A DNA stretch of 64,000 nucleotides from an uncultured Desulfobacteraceae bacterium (lineage in GTDB: Bacteria; Desulfobacterota; Desulfobacteria; Desulfobacterales; UBA5852), in assembly GCA_913060875.1 (NCBI GenBank), contig CAJXSL010000006.1:1-64000 (forward strand), written 5' to 3'. This document shows, piece by piece, positions 36,329 through 44,957 of this stretch (positions are counted from its first letter, which is position 1; the number at the start of each line of letters is the position of its first letter). Below the pieces are notes generated by a model. The model was not told where the DNA came from and made no database searches. It was given only the letters and a program-made list of their open reading frames with translations. A program made the position numbers and the translations under genes.

Positions 36329-36358
36329 AAGCTATCTCAAAAATTTTGAGATGGCTTC
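36326..36358. repeat. Short palindromic element at the LonB-like stop codon
   Basis: GAAGCTATCTCAAAA (36328-36342) pairs with TTTTGAGATGGCTTC (36344-36358), a 15-bp stem with one G-T pair and a one-base loop. The G of the TAG stop codon is its first base. Its arms match the ends of the larger element at 54003-54148, so this looks like an internally deleted copy. It lacks a T tract but may still end transcription. Confidence 0.7.
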
Positions 36359-36556
36359 CAGAAGCAGGAATCTTCAGGCACGGATATGGAAGGGGGGCGG
36401 CACAAAAAGCTTTATCAAATTGGATATTTCGACTAAAGACGGTGGTACGCCTGCAAAGCGCCCCACCCGGAAATGACGCCAGGCCCCCGGAATGTTACGG
36501 GCCGATCTATTTTGCTAGAAACGTTGGAAATTTCCGACTGGACATACGGAGACCCT

Positions 36557-38032
36557 ATGAATCGTGACAGCTATATTGAATCCCTGCGGTCGGAATTACT
36601 GGATCTGGTCGAAGAGCACCTTTCTCCGGTGGCCCTGCGCTATGGCTATAGTGAAGTGCCGCTGGAGACCAATATCAAGTGGCGTCCCCTGGTTCTGGTC
36701 CTGGGCAATTACTCATCGGGCAAATCAACCCTGATCAACGATTTCCTGGGGATGAAGATCCAGGCTACCGGGCAGGCGCCTACGGATGATTCCTTTACGG
36801 TGATTACCTATGGCGAGTCCGAGGGCGACAGCGGTGCGGATACGGTGCAGGTGGTGGAGTCGCGGGACGGCAAGTTTTTGCTCAACGACCCCGAGTATCC
36901 TTTTGAAACCTTAAAACGCTATGGACAGCGGTTCGCGGCCCATTTCCGGTTGAAAAAGGTCAACTCGCCTTTTCTTGAAAACCTTGCCATCATTGATACA
37001 CCGGGCATGCTTGACAGCATTACCGAACGGGATCGTGGGTATGATTACCAGGAAGTGATTGGCGACCTGGCCCAAATGGCAGACCTTGTGCTGGTGCTGT
37101 TTGATCCCCATAAGGCGGGCACGGTTCGTGAGACCCATACCAGCCTCCGGGATACACTCCCTGCCAAAACGTTTGAAGACCGTGTTCTCTTTGTGCTCAA
37201 CCGTATCGATGAATGTGCTTCTCTGATCGATCTTCTCCAGGTGTACGGCACCCTCTGCTGGAACCTGTCCCAGATGACCGGCCGGAAAGACATACCACCG
37301 ATCCGCCTGACCTACTCCCCCCATGCCATGTCGACCCCTCCGGGTGAACTGGGGCAGGACCTGGACTATCTCCACTATCTGGACAACCAGCGCATGGAAC
37401 TCAAAGAAGCGGTTTTGCAGGCACCGCGGTATCGACTGGACAACCTGGCCACTTTCGTGGAAACCCACGGTGAGCGGCTATCCCACCTTCTGGAAGCCCT
37501 CGTGAGTTATCGGACCCGGGCTAACCAGCATCGCCTCAAACAGATATTCATCGCCATTTTAATTGGTTTGATCGCGGGCGGGGCGACTGTGGCCGGATTG
37601 GTTGGCGGTGGTCTGCTCGCGGCGGAACCCTACCTTCTAGGGGCCATTGGCGGCGGAGTCAGCATTATGGTGCTGGCCTTTTGGATGAGTTCCGTCGGGC
37701 GCTGGCTGCGCAAGCGTTTTCATCGGGAGCAATTGCGTCAGCTTGATCGACTGACACCGCTTCGTAACCAGACACGCCGCGACAGTTGGCAGTCGGTACG
37801 GGACCTTGTCTACATGACGTTGAAGCGGACCGAAGGCCGCATTGTTCTCAAAAAGGCCAGGGCCGAGTATCAGGCCGTCCATCGTATCTATCTGGAGGGG
37901 GCCAAGGATATCCGTGAGGCATTGAATGAACTCGCTGCGCTGGGCCCCAATGAAGCCCCCGATTGGGCTGATGGCATGGGCCGCGCAGCCCGCCGTGAAT
38001 TTCCTTATTCCGAACTGTCCCGCGAAGCATAA
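36557..38032 (+). CDS. Membrane-associated dynamin-like GTPase
   Basis: A 491-residue dynamin-superfamily GTPase. P-loop GNYSSGKST at 50-58, switch Thr in PTDDSFT, G3 DTPGMLD and G4 NRID are visible. Two adjacent hydrophobic segments (about residues 338-360 and 366-390) place it on the membrane, with helical regions on either side, as in EHD- or BDLP-like proteins. Such proteins remodel or repair membranes. GGAGA CCCT precedes the ATG at 36557; the frame is open upstream to 36473. It lies about 230 bases after the LonB-like gene. Function is by analogy only. Confidence 0.83.
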   Translation: MNRDSYIESLRSELLDLVEEHLSPVALRYGYSEVPLETNIKWRPLVLVLGNYSSGKSTLINDFLGMKIQATGQAPTDDSFTVITYGESEGDSGADTVQVVESRDGKFLLNDPEYPFETLKRYGQRFAAHFRLKKVNSPFLENLAIIDTPGMLDSITERDRGYDYQEVIGDLAQMADLVLVLFDPHKAGTVRETHTSLRDTLPAKTFEDRVLFVLNRIDECASLIDLLQVYGTLCWNLSQMTGRKDIPPIRLTYSPHAMSTPPGELGQDLDYLHYLDNQRMELKEAVLQAPRYRLDNLATFVETHGERLSHLLEALVSYRTRANQHRLKQIFIAILIGLIAGGATVAGLVGGGLLAAEPYLLGAIGGGVSIMVLAFWMSSVGRWLRKRFHREQLRQLDRLTPLRNQTRRDSWQSVRDLVYMTLKRTEGRIVLKKARAEYQAVHRIYLEGAKDIREALNELAALGPNEAPDWADGMGRAARREFPYSELSREA

Positions 38033-38108
38033 CCCGCCTTTCTTCGGATGCGTCTGTCATGACGAGGCCCTGTTTCAATGCTCCCTGGGATGAGGGGTCT
38101 CAGAATGG

Positions 38109-38642
38109 TTACGGGGCGGCTTGAGCGGATTGCGCCATCATTAAACCAGAGATGGTTTTGGCGTCTCGGATAACACCCGTCTTTATCATCTCCAGTGTTT
38201 CATTAAAGCTGAATTCATGAATTTCGAGAATTTCATCAGGATCCAGGTGCTGTTGAACCGGTGTGTGATCTTTGGCGCAATAGAGATGGATGACTTCGTC
38301 CGAATAGGCCGGAAGCGGCATGATTTCGCCCAGTTTATGCCATTTCGCAGCGGCAACACCGATTTCTTCGCCCAGTTCCCTTTGGGCGCAAACCAGGGGA
38401 GATTCCCCAGGTTCCACGGTTCCGGCAGGGATTTCCCAAATCGTATCCTTGACGGCATAACGGTATTGGCGAATCAGAAGGACATTGCCCTGGTCCGTTA
38501 TCGGCACAATCGCCGCCGCTCCGGGATGGCGGATGATATCCAGGGACGTCTCGATCCCATTGGGCAGCCGTACCCGGTCACGATAAAGAGCAAAGACACG
38601 TCCGGTGTGGATGATGTTGGATTCCTGACAACGGGATGACAC
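38109..38642 (-). CDS. nudF: NudF-type ADP-ribose pyrophosphatase
   Basis: A 177-residue Nudix hydrolase with the ADP-ribose pyrophosphatase layout: dimerisation strands (HTGRVFALYRDRVRLPNG), IRQYRYAV before the box, then GTVEPGE...RELGEEIGV. Pro16-type residue after the box is present (MPLPAYSDE), which favours ADP-ribose. Translation should begin at GTG 38642, directly behind AAAGGAGGAGTT; the frame is open a further 64 codons to an ATG at 38834, but that extension shows no family similarity and no ribosome site. Confidence 0.85.
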   Translation of the reverse strand: MSSRCQESNIIHTGRVFALYRDRVRLPNGIETSLDIIRHPGAAAIVPITDQGNVLLIRQYRYAVKDTIWEIPAGTVEPGESPLVCAQRELGEEIGVAAAKWHKLGEIMPLPAYSDEVIHLYCAKDHTPVQQHLDPDEILEIHEFSFNETLEMIKTGVIRDAKTISGLMMAQSAQAAP

Positions 38643-38895
38643 AACTCCTCCTTTCCCTTTAATTGCGTTGAACTTGTGGGACAAACCCAGCGTGAAGCGG
38701 TCCAGGAATTTGAGCAGCTGCCCTGACCGCGCTGTTCCAAGCGACGAGGACGCGATTATGAGCGGCATCGATTTGACGACCAGGCGTGCCATCGCCATAT
38801 TTTCTATCGAGTCCACTTCGGTGGCGTGCTTCATTTCGCCAGGGACTGATAGGCCTTTACCACGGTGTGAATCTGAAAAAAAGCGGAGAACTTGA

Positions 38896-39480
38896 ATGGT
38901 GAGTCGAATCCCTGGTCACGGGGCGGAACGCCGTACCTCCGTTAGGTGCGCAGTGCGGTATGGCGCATGTCTGGTCGCCCTGGCGGTTTTGCTGGTTGGC
39001 CAGGGTTGCACGGTCATTTCCCGCCCGATGATGGATGAGGCCCTGACCGAGGTCGGTTTCACGCAGTTGACAAAGGATATCAACCGCTTTCGGGGCCAGA
39101 CCCTCATTTTGGGCGGCCATGTGATCGAGGTTCGCAATGAAGCCCGTCAGACCGTTATCGTGGTCTTGCAGACACCCCTGGGCTTCGGGCAGGAACCCCG
39201 CCCTCCGGATCGCTCCGAAGGTCGCTTTTTTCTGCGGCACGACGGATTTCTTGATCCGGAGGTTTTTGCCCGGGGTCGGACCATCACCGCGGCGGGTCGG
39301 GTGCTGGGCTTGACACGGGAGGCCATTGACAATGAACCCTACGATTACGTGACGCTGGAATCCCGTGAAATTTATCTTTGGGAGCGGGTGGAGGATTTGT
39401 ACCGTTACCACCCCTATTATCGTTCGCCAGCCTACGATCCATGGTATTACCGTCGTCCCTGGCGTCGCTATCCCTATTGA
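38896..39480 (+). CDS. Slp-family outer-membrane lipoprotein
   Basis: A 194-residue protein of the Slp (starvation-inducible lipoprotein) family. A long basic N-terminus leads to the lipobox region LVGQGC with Cys near residue 38. The mature part follows the Slp pattern: FRGQTLILGGHVIEVRN, FFLRHDGFLDPEVFARGRTITAAGRV and YDYVTLESREIYLW. The tail is Tyr/Arg/Pro-rich (YRRPWRRYPY). Function in envelope stress is inferred. It begins after GGAGAACTTGA and faces away from nudF. Confidence 0.82.
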   Translation: MVSRIPGHGAERRTSVRCAVRYGACLVALAVLLVGQGCTVISRPMMDEALTEVGFTQLTKDINRFRGQTLILGGHVIEVRNEARQTVIVVLQTPLGFGQEPRPPDRSEGRFFLRHDGFLDPEVFARGRTITAAGRVLGLTREAIDNEPYDYVTLESREIYLWERVEDLYRYHPYYRSPAYDPWYYRRPWRRYPY

Positions 39481-39504
39481 CAAAAATTGGGCAGGAGGAC
39501 ACCT

Positions 39505-40014
39505 ATGTTGACGCTTGAAAAAGCCATCACCAAAGCCATTGCGTATGAATCCCGCATCCGTGATCTATATCGGGAAGCGGTGGCTAAGACCCAGGACCCG
39601 AAAGGGCAAAAGGTTTTTCAAACCCTGGCAGACGATGAGCAGCGCCATATCGATTATCTGGAGGCCAAACGCACGCAATGGTACGAAGAGGGGCGTATAA
39701 CCGTTGAATCCCTGATGTCGCCCATCCCGGCGCCCGAAGTGCTTGCGGCTGACCTGGAAGGGCTGCAACAGACCCTGGACCGTGAAGACCGACGTGATGA
39801 AAAGCGTATGTTGAGCAAAGCACTGCAGGTGGAAGTGGAAACCAGTGCGTTTTACCGTCGCATGGTGGAGCAGATGGAAGGGGATGCCCGTGCTATGTTT
39901 GCCCGTTTTCTGGAAATTGAAGACGGGCATATTGCCGCCGTTCAGGCGGAGTTGGACTATATCAGCCATACGGGCTTCTGGTTTGATCTTCAGGAATTCG
40001 ATATGGAGCATTGA
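39505..40014 (+). CDS. Ferritin-like/rubrerythrin-family protein
   Basis: A 169-residue four-helix protein. Possible di-iron ligands are E in AYESRIRDLY, E and H in DDEQRHIDYLE, E in VEVETSAFY and E/H in EIEDGHIAAV. It lacks the rubredoxin domain. It is the second such protein in the window and is clearly diverged from the one at 16865. AGGAGG precedes the ATG at 39505 and the gene follows slp after 24 bases. Peroxide or iron handling is plausible. Confidence 0.78.
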   Translation: MLTLEKAITKAIAYESRIRDLYREAVAKTQDPKGQKVFQTLADDEQRHIDYLEAKRTQWYEEGRITVESLMSPIPAPEVLAADLEGLQQTLDREDRRDEKRMLSKALQVEVETSAFYRRMVEQMEGDARAMFARFLEIEDGHIAAVQAELDYISHTGFWFDLQEFDMEH

Positions 40015-40220
40015 AAAGGGTTCCTTGCGATATTTTCCCCAAGCATGGCATGCTCTATTGAGCACGTTGCCGATGGCTGCCGTACGCCATCCAGCACGCG
40101 ATGGCGGTGTCGGCGCGGTCTTAAAAATATATGTATATGGGATTATGCCCATTACGTAGTATGATCAGTGACTTCCACAAAGTCCCTGATTTGTATTGTG
40201 GATTCCTTCCTTATTAGGTC

Positions 40221-40249
40221 TTGACACCAAACCTAATCCCTTATATTAG
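40221..40249 (+). promoter_or_regulatory. Candidate promoter of the rnf operon
   Basis: TTGACA (40221-40226) is perfect. With a 17-bp spacer the -10 would be TATTAG (40244-40249); TATATT (40242-40247) is better in sequence but spaced 15 bp. Either way transcription starts near 40256. Confidence 0.45.
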
Positions 40250-40263
40250 CTCTTTTTTATTTT

Positions 40264-40281
40264 AATGAACGAGCGTTCATT
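40264..40281. promoter_or_regulatory. Perfect 18-bp palindrome, probable operator of the rnf operon
   Basis: AATGAACG-AG-CGTTCATT is an exact inverted repeat placed just after the predicted transcription start. TGAACG..CGTTCA arms are common in operators of TetR-family repressors. No TetR gene is present in this window, so the regulator would be encoded elsewhere. Confidence 0.5.
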
Positions 40282-40345
40282 CTTCTTTTACAGAGGTCAA
40301 GGGCGCCAGGCCTGAGACCGATCCTGGCAGTTGTAAGGAGACTCT

Positions 40346-41710
40346 ATGGCAGCAACCGTCAAAGAGTTCGGAGGCAGCGGAACCTTTAAACACGGTGTCC
40401 ATCCTCCGGAGCGTAAACATTTCTCCGAAGACATTCCCATCGAAGTCATACCCAGCCCGAAGAAGGTGCTGATGCCCATGCTGCAGCATGTGGGGGCACC
40501 CAGTGTTCCGGTGGTCAAAGCAAAGGATGTCGTGGCACTTGGCGATATCGTATGCAAAAGCGGCGGGTTTGTTTCCGTCCCGCACCATGCCCCCATTGCC
40601 GGGAAAATTCTTAAATCGACCGTAACGACACTGCCCAACGGCCGACATGTGCAGGTGATTCCCATCAAGGCGGATGGCGAACAGCTGGAAGGCCAGGCCC
40701 TTAAGGATGAAATCATCGGCGGGGAATGGCCCCTGGACAGCCTGGATCAGTACGACCGGCAGACCATCACAGAGGCCATTGCCAAGGCCGGCATCGTCGG
40801 ACTTGGCGGCGCCGCTTTTCCTGCCCATGTGAAATATACGCCCAACGATGAAAAACCCGTGGACACGGTCCTGATCAACGGCTGTGAATGCGAACCTTAC
40901 CTCACGCCGGATTACCGGGTGATGATGGAGGCGACCCAGGCGGTGGTGGCCGGCGCCATTCTGGCCGGCAAGGCCGCAGGAGCCAAGGATATCATCATCG
41001 GAGTGGAAGACAACAAACCCGAAGCGGTCAAAGCCCTGCGGCAGGCGGCCGCCGACACCGGTGTGAAAGTTGCCTTGCTCCAGACCAAATATCCCCAGGG
41101 CAGTGAAAAACAGCTCATCATGGCGGTGCTGAAACGCGAAGTTCCGCTGGGCGGGCTGCCCCTCGACGTCGGTGTCGCCGTGAGCAATGTGGGCACCGCT
41201 AGCGCCATTGCCCGGGCGGTTATGCGCGGCAAACCCCTGACCCATCGCGTGGTCAGCGTTACCGGCAGCGGGGTTCGCAATCCTAAAAACCTGCTGGTGC
41301 CCATCGGTATCGCCTACCGCGAATTGATCGAATATTGCGGTGGCCTGACCGAGGACGCGGCCCGGATTATCTCCGGCGGTCCCATGATGGGGTTTGCTTT
41401 TGCCAATCTTGATGCGCCCGTGACCAAAGGCACCAGCGCCATGACCGTGTTGACGGCGGAAGACGTCCGCAAGGCCGATGAAACCGCCTGCATTCGATGC
41501 GGGCGCTGCGTGGATGCCTGCCCCATGAACCTCGTGCCCACCAAGATTGCCCTGGCCAGTCGGGCCAAAGACGTGGACTTGGCCCAAGCCTATCACATCA
41601 TGGCTTGTTTTGAATGCGGCTCATGTGCCTTTACCTGTCCGGCCAGCATCCCGCTGGTTCAGCTCATCCGCACCGGCAAGGCCCGGGTCATGGCCAGCCA
41701 GAGAAAATAG
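40346..41710 (+). CDS. rnfC: Rnf complex subunit C (NADH-binding)
   Basis: RnfC carries the NADH/FMN site of the ferredoxin:NAD+ oxidoreductase. The 454-residue protein has the barrel-sandwich N-terminus (HHAPIAGKI), the flavin/NADH core with GLGGAAFPAHVK and INGCECEPYLTPDYR, and two 4Fe-4S clusters at the end (CIRCGRCVDACP and CFECGSCAFTCP). AAGGAGA precedes the ATG. It is the first gene of rnfCDGEAB and follows an operator-like palindrome. Reduced ferredoxin oxidation here is coupled to Na+ or H+ export. Confidence 0.95.
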   Translation: MAATVKEFGGSGTFKHGVHPPERKHFSEDIPIEVIPSPKKVLMPMLQHVGAPSVPVVKAKDVVALGDIVCKSGGFVSVPHHAPIAGKILKSTVTTLPNGRHVQVIPIKADGEQLEGQALKDEIIGGEWPLDSLDQYDRQTITEAIAKAGIVGLGGAAFPAHVKYTPNDEKPVDTVLINGCECEPYLTPDYRVMMEATQAVVAGAILAGKAAGAKDIIIGVEDNKPEAVKALRQAAADTGVKVALLQTKYPQGSEKQLIMAVLKREVPLGGLPLDVGVAVSNVGTASAIARAVMRGKPLTHRVVSVTGSGVRNPKNLLVPIGIAYRELIEYCGGLTEDAARIISGGPMMGFAFANLDAPVTKGTSAMTVLTAEDVRKADETACIRCGRCVDACPMNLVPTKIALASRAKDVDLAQAYHIMACFECGSCAFTCPASIPLVQLIRTGKARVMASQRK

Positions 41711-41768
41711 GAGCATAACGGGGGAAGCACCCGAACGATAAACCTCAACGCCTGTTCAACGGATAATT

Positions 41769-42761
41769 ATGACGGAAAACGCTAATACTATGGCATCAGA
41801 ATCCCAAAACGCGGCGCCTGTGATTCACGTATCACCATCGCCGCATCTATCCAATCAGGCCCTCACGACCCAGCGCATCATGTTTGATGTCGTCATTGGC
41901 CTTGTGCCGGTCGTGCTGATGGCCCTTTACGTATTCCGCCTCTATGCGGTCAAGCAATTGGCGATTTGCGTCATCAGTTGCCTGCTGGCCGAGGCGCTTT
42001 TTACCAAAATGCGTGGGCGTGCCTTGTCTCTGAAGGACGGCTCCGCTTTGGTGACCGGCATTATCCTGGCGCTTTCCCTGCCCGGGACGGCACCATGGTA
42101 TGTTGGTTTGATTGCCTCGGTGGTCGCTATCGGCATCGGCAAAGCGATTTTCGGCGGTGTAGGGATGAACCTTTTTAATCCCGCTATGGTAGGGCGGGCT
42201 TTCGTGATGATTGCATTTGCCAGTGTGCTGGCGGCAGGCGGTTATCAGGATGCCGGCAGCACCGTGGATGCCGTTACCCAGGCAACCCCTCTGGATAGCT
42301 TCAAACAGACCGGGGCGGTAACCCCCCTGTTCGCCTTGTTCTTCGGGTTGACCAACGGATCCCTTGGTGAAACCAGTGCCCTGGCGTGTCTGCTGGGCGG
42401 TATTTACCTGTGCATCCGGCGCACTGCTTCCTGGGAAATCCCGGCCGGCGTCATCCTGTCCGTGGTCGTGCTGGGGGGCATTGCCAATCTGGCCAATCCC
42501 GATACCGGTTGGACCGTGTTGCACCATCTGCTTGGCGGTTCCCTGCTGTTCGGTGCCTTCTTTATCGCGACGGATCCTGTCTCCAGCCCCATGACGCCGA
42601 AAGGGAAGTTTATTTTCGGGATCGGGGTGGGCGCGCTCATCATGTTGCTCAGGATTTTTAGCGGCTACCCGGAAGGCGTCATGTTTGCTGTTCTTCTGAT
42701 GAATGCCCTGACGCCGCTGATCAATCGTTGGACCATCCCGCGGCCACTGGGTGCCCAATAA
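41769..42761 (+). CDS. rnfD: Rnf complex subunit D (membrane flavoprotein)
   Basis: A 330-residue protein with about ten membrane helices. The flavinylation motif D-x2-(S/T)-G-A-T appears as DAVTQAT at 167-173, so T173 should carry FMN even though the usual Gly is Gln. Other RnfD landmarks are HLSNQALTTQRIMFDVVIGLVP and GGVGMNLFNPAMVGRAF. The cytosolic N-terminus is longer than in E. coli RsxD. It follows rnfC after 58 bases. Confidence 0.94.
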   Translation: MTENANTMASESQNAAPVIHVSPSPHLSNQALTTQRIMFDVVIGLVPVVLMALYVFRLYAVKQLAICVISCLLAEALFTKMRGRALSLKDGSALVTGIILALSLPGTAPWYVGLIASVVAIGIGKAIFGGVGMNLFNPAMVGRAFVMIAFASVLAAGGYQDAGSTVDAVTQATPLDSFKQTGAVTPLFALFFGLTNGSLGETSALACLLGGIYLCIRRTASWEIPAGVILSVVVLGGIANLANPDTGWTVLHHLLGGSLLFGAFFIATDPVSSPMTPKGKFIFGIGVGALIMLLRIFSGYPEGVMFAVLLMNALTPLINRWTIPRPLGAQ

Positions 42762-42844
42762 GCCCGAAAACTCGGTCCGGCGACATGCGATGGCCAATGC
42801 CGTCGGATGCAACGAAACATAATTGAGGAGATAATAGGCGCGGC

Positions 42845-43483
42845 ATGACAGAAAATGTGAAAACCAACTTTTTTTCCCAGGCTTGGCTGGTTCTGCTCCT
42901 GGCGATATGTTTCGGGGCGATGCTGGCTGGGATGCAGATTGCGCTCGGACCGACCATTGAAGCCAACAAGGTCAACGAGACGCTGGAACGGGTGCCGGAA
43001 ATGGTGTTCGGTGCCGATCGTGCCAGAGAACTGGCGGATCGGGAACAGGCTGTCGATGTGACTCCTTTGACGGTTGGTGTCGACAAGGCCGGAAAAACCG
43101 TGCGCTACAGTGTCTTCGAGGCCAAGACCGACGGGCAATTGGCCGGTTGGGTCACCAAAACCGCCGGACAGGGGTACGCCGATAAAATTGAGATGCTGAT
43201 TGGTTTCGATCCGCAGGTAGAGAAGATAACCGGTATTTTCGTTCTCGACCAAAAAGAAACGCCTGGTTTGGGCAACAAAATCGTTACGGATGAGTGGCGT
43301 TCCCAGTTTGTCGCCAAATCCACCGGTCAGTCCCTGGCCGCTGTTAAAGGCAAAGCCAAGGCAGGGAATGAAATCGATGCCATCACGGGTGCCACCATTT
43401 CCTCCAAGGCGGTGACTGATATCATCAACACGGCAGTGGTCGACTTGCGTGAACCGTTAATCACCAAGGCAAAAGGAATGTAG
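42845..43483 (+). CDS. rnfG: Rnf complex subunit G (FMN protein)
   Basis: A 212-residue protein with one N-terminal membrane helix (residues 11-33) and a periplasmic FMN-binding domain. The covalent FMN site is T184 in DAITGAT (residues 178-184). GFDPQVEKITGIFVLDQKETPGLG is also typical. GAGGAG lies upstream of the start. RnfG is flavinylated by ApbE, which is not in this window. Confidence 0.94.
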   Translation: MTENVKTNFFSQAWLVLLLAICFGAMLAGMQIALGPTIEANKVNETLERVPEMVFGADRARELADREQAVDVTPLTVGVDKAGKTVRYSVFEAKTDGQLAGWVTKTAGQGYADKIEMLIGFDPQVEKITGIFVLDQKETPGLGNKIVTDEWRSQFVAKSTGQSLAAVKGKAKAGNEIDAITGATISSKAVTDIINTAVVDLREPLITKAKGM

Positions 43484-43485
43484 TT

Positions 43486-44115
43486 ATGGCTGACCAACCC
43501 ACATCCCTGGAGCGCTTTGTTCAGGGTATTCTTCCGGAAAACCCGGTATTCCGTCAGTTGCTGGGACTATGTCCAACGTTGGCGGTGACCAATAATATGA
43601 AGTCGGCGATCACCATGACCGGGGCGGTGTTGTTCGTTCTCTTCTGCGCCAATGTCATCACCAGTCTCATTCGCAATTTGTTGAAACCTCATTTGCGGAT
43701 CGTGATCTTCACACTGACGATTGCCACCTTTGTGACCATCGCAGACCGCTTTCTGGCCGCCTATCTATACCAGATGAGCAAGACCCTGGGGCCTTACATC
43801 CCGTTGATCATCGTGAACTGCATTATCATCTGCCGATGCGAGGTATGCGCATCCAAGCAGGGAGTCATCACGGCCGGGGCGGATGCCATTGGCCAGTCTA
43901 TCGGCTTCGGTATCGCCCTGTCCGCCATCGCGGCCGTAAGGGAAATACTGGGCACAGGCATGTTCTTCGAAATCCGTGTGCTTCCGGCGGCCTGGCCGGA
44001 TTGGGTGGTGATGGTTCTGCCTCCCGGAGCGTTTCTCACATTTGGTCTCCTGATTGGACTGGTGAACTGGTATGAGGGCTTTCGCGCCCAAAAAGCCGGA
44101 AAGATTGAAGGATAA
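43486..44115 (+). CDS. rnfE: Rnf complex subunit E
   Basis: A 209-residue protein with six membrane helices and the RnfE landmarks [31 protein letters not shown] and [13 protein letters not shown]. Conserved Cys residues in half-helices (GLCP; IICR) match those that hold an Fe-S cluster together with RnfA in the membrane. It starts two bases after rnfG with AAAGGA overlapping the end of that gene. Confidence 0.95.
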   Translation: MADQPTSLERFVQGILPENPVFRQLLGLCPTLAVTNNMKSAITMTGAVLFVLFCANVITSLIRNLLKPHLRIVIFTLTIATFVTIADRFLAAYLYQMSKTLGPYIPLIIVNCIIICRCEVCASKQGVITAGADAIGQSIGFGIALSAIAAVREILGTGMFFEIRVLPAAWPDWVVMVLPPGAFLTFGLLIGLVNWYEGFRAQKAGKIEG

Positions 44116-44120
44116 CTGAC

Positions 44121-44903
44121 ATGTTGAATTATCTGGTTGACATTTTTCTGATTGCTGTCAGCGCCGCCCTGATTAACAATTTCGTCCTGCACTATTTTGT
44201 GGGGATCTGTCCTTTCGTGGGCGTTTCCCGGCGGATCGAGATGGCCTTCGGCATGGGCTGTGCGGTCACATTCGTCATCAGCATCGCCGCCTTTATCAGT
44301 TGGGCGATAACGACATTCATTCTGGTGCCCGGAGCCCCTCTGTCCCAGTGGATCGCCGGTTTTTTCGTGCCGGCCGAAACGGCGGCCAAGGTGGATCTCA
44401 CCATTTTGAGTTATATCGTCTACATTTTGGCGATTTCATCTTCGGTTCAGTTTGTCGAGATGTACGTGCGCAAATTCTACCCGCCGCTCTATAAGTCCTT
44501 TGGCGTTTATCTGCCGCTGATCACCACCAACTGCGCCATCCTGTTTGCCTGCTTGACGATTATGGCCAATATCGTCGGTGTGGACGATCCGGCCGATGCC
44601 TGGGATCTCGGGCGTTCGCTGGTGCTGGCTATTTTTGGCGGGGTGGGCTTCACCATTGCCATTGTCATTATGGCCGGTATCCGTGAAGAACTCGATCTTT
44701 GTGATGTGCCCAAGCCCTTCCAGGGAGCGGCCATTACGTTGATTGTGGCGGGCATTCTGGCCTTGGGATTCATGGGATTTACCGGTGTCGATTCGGGACT
44801 TCGCAAAGCCCTTACGCCGACAGTCGAAAAACAGGCCGCCGTCGAGAACCTTCCTGTCGGGAAAATGGTAAAGACGGCATCGGGTTATCGCCTGATCGGA
44901 TAA
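44121..44903 (+). CDS. rnfA: Rnf complex subunit A, extended form
   Basis: The partner of RnfE in the membrane. Core features are [52 protein letters not shown] and [14 protein letters not shown]. At 260 residues it is longer than the usual 190-200: there is a loop insertion near residues 62-80 and a tail of about 40 residues after the normal end (LALGFMGF), rich in charged residues. It begins five bases after rnfE. Identification is firm despite the extension. Confidence 0.93.
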   Translation: MLNYLVDIFLIAVSAALINNFVLHYFVGICPFVGVSRRIEMAFGMGCAVTFVISIAAFISWAITTFILVPGAPLSQWIAGFFVPAETAAKVDLTILSYIVYILAISSSVQFVEMYVRKFYPPLYKSFGVYLPLITTNCAILFACLTIMANIVGVDDPADAWDLGRSLVLAIFGGVGFTIAIVIMAGIREELDLCDVPKPFQGAAITLIVAGILALGFMGFTGVDSGLRKALTPTVEKQAAVENLPVGKMVKTASGYRLIG

Positions 44904-44957
44904 ACCCGGAACGAAGATCGGCAGCAGCAGTTTATTTCGGGATAGGGAGATGAATTA

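Larger units (their letters stand above)
40015..40345. other. Control region upstream of the Rnf operon
   Basis: This 331-bp stretch holds no gene. It includes a promoter-like pair at 40221-40249 and an exact 18-bp palindrome at 40264-40281, leaving a leader of about 90 bases before rnfC. No recognised riboswitch structure was found. Confidence 0.5.

Noticed and set aside
38643-38834. 64-codon N-terminal extension of the NudF-type gene
   Set aside because: No ribosome site and no family similarity; a perfect AAAGGAGG precedes the internal GTG at 38642.
40277-41596. 439-codon minus-strand frame
   Set aside because: Antisense to rnfC, whose identity is certain.
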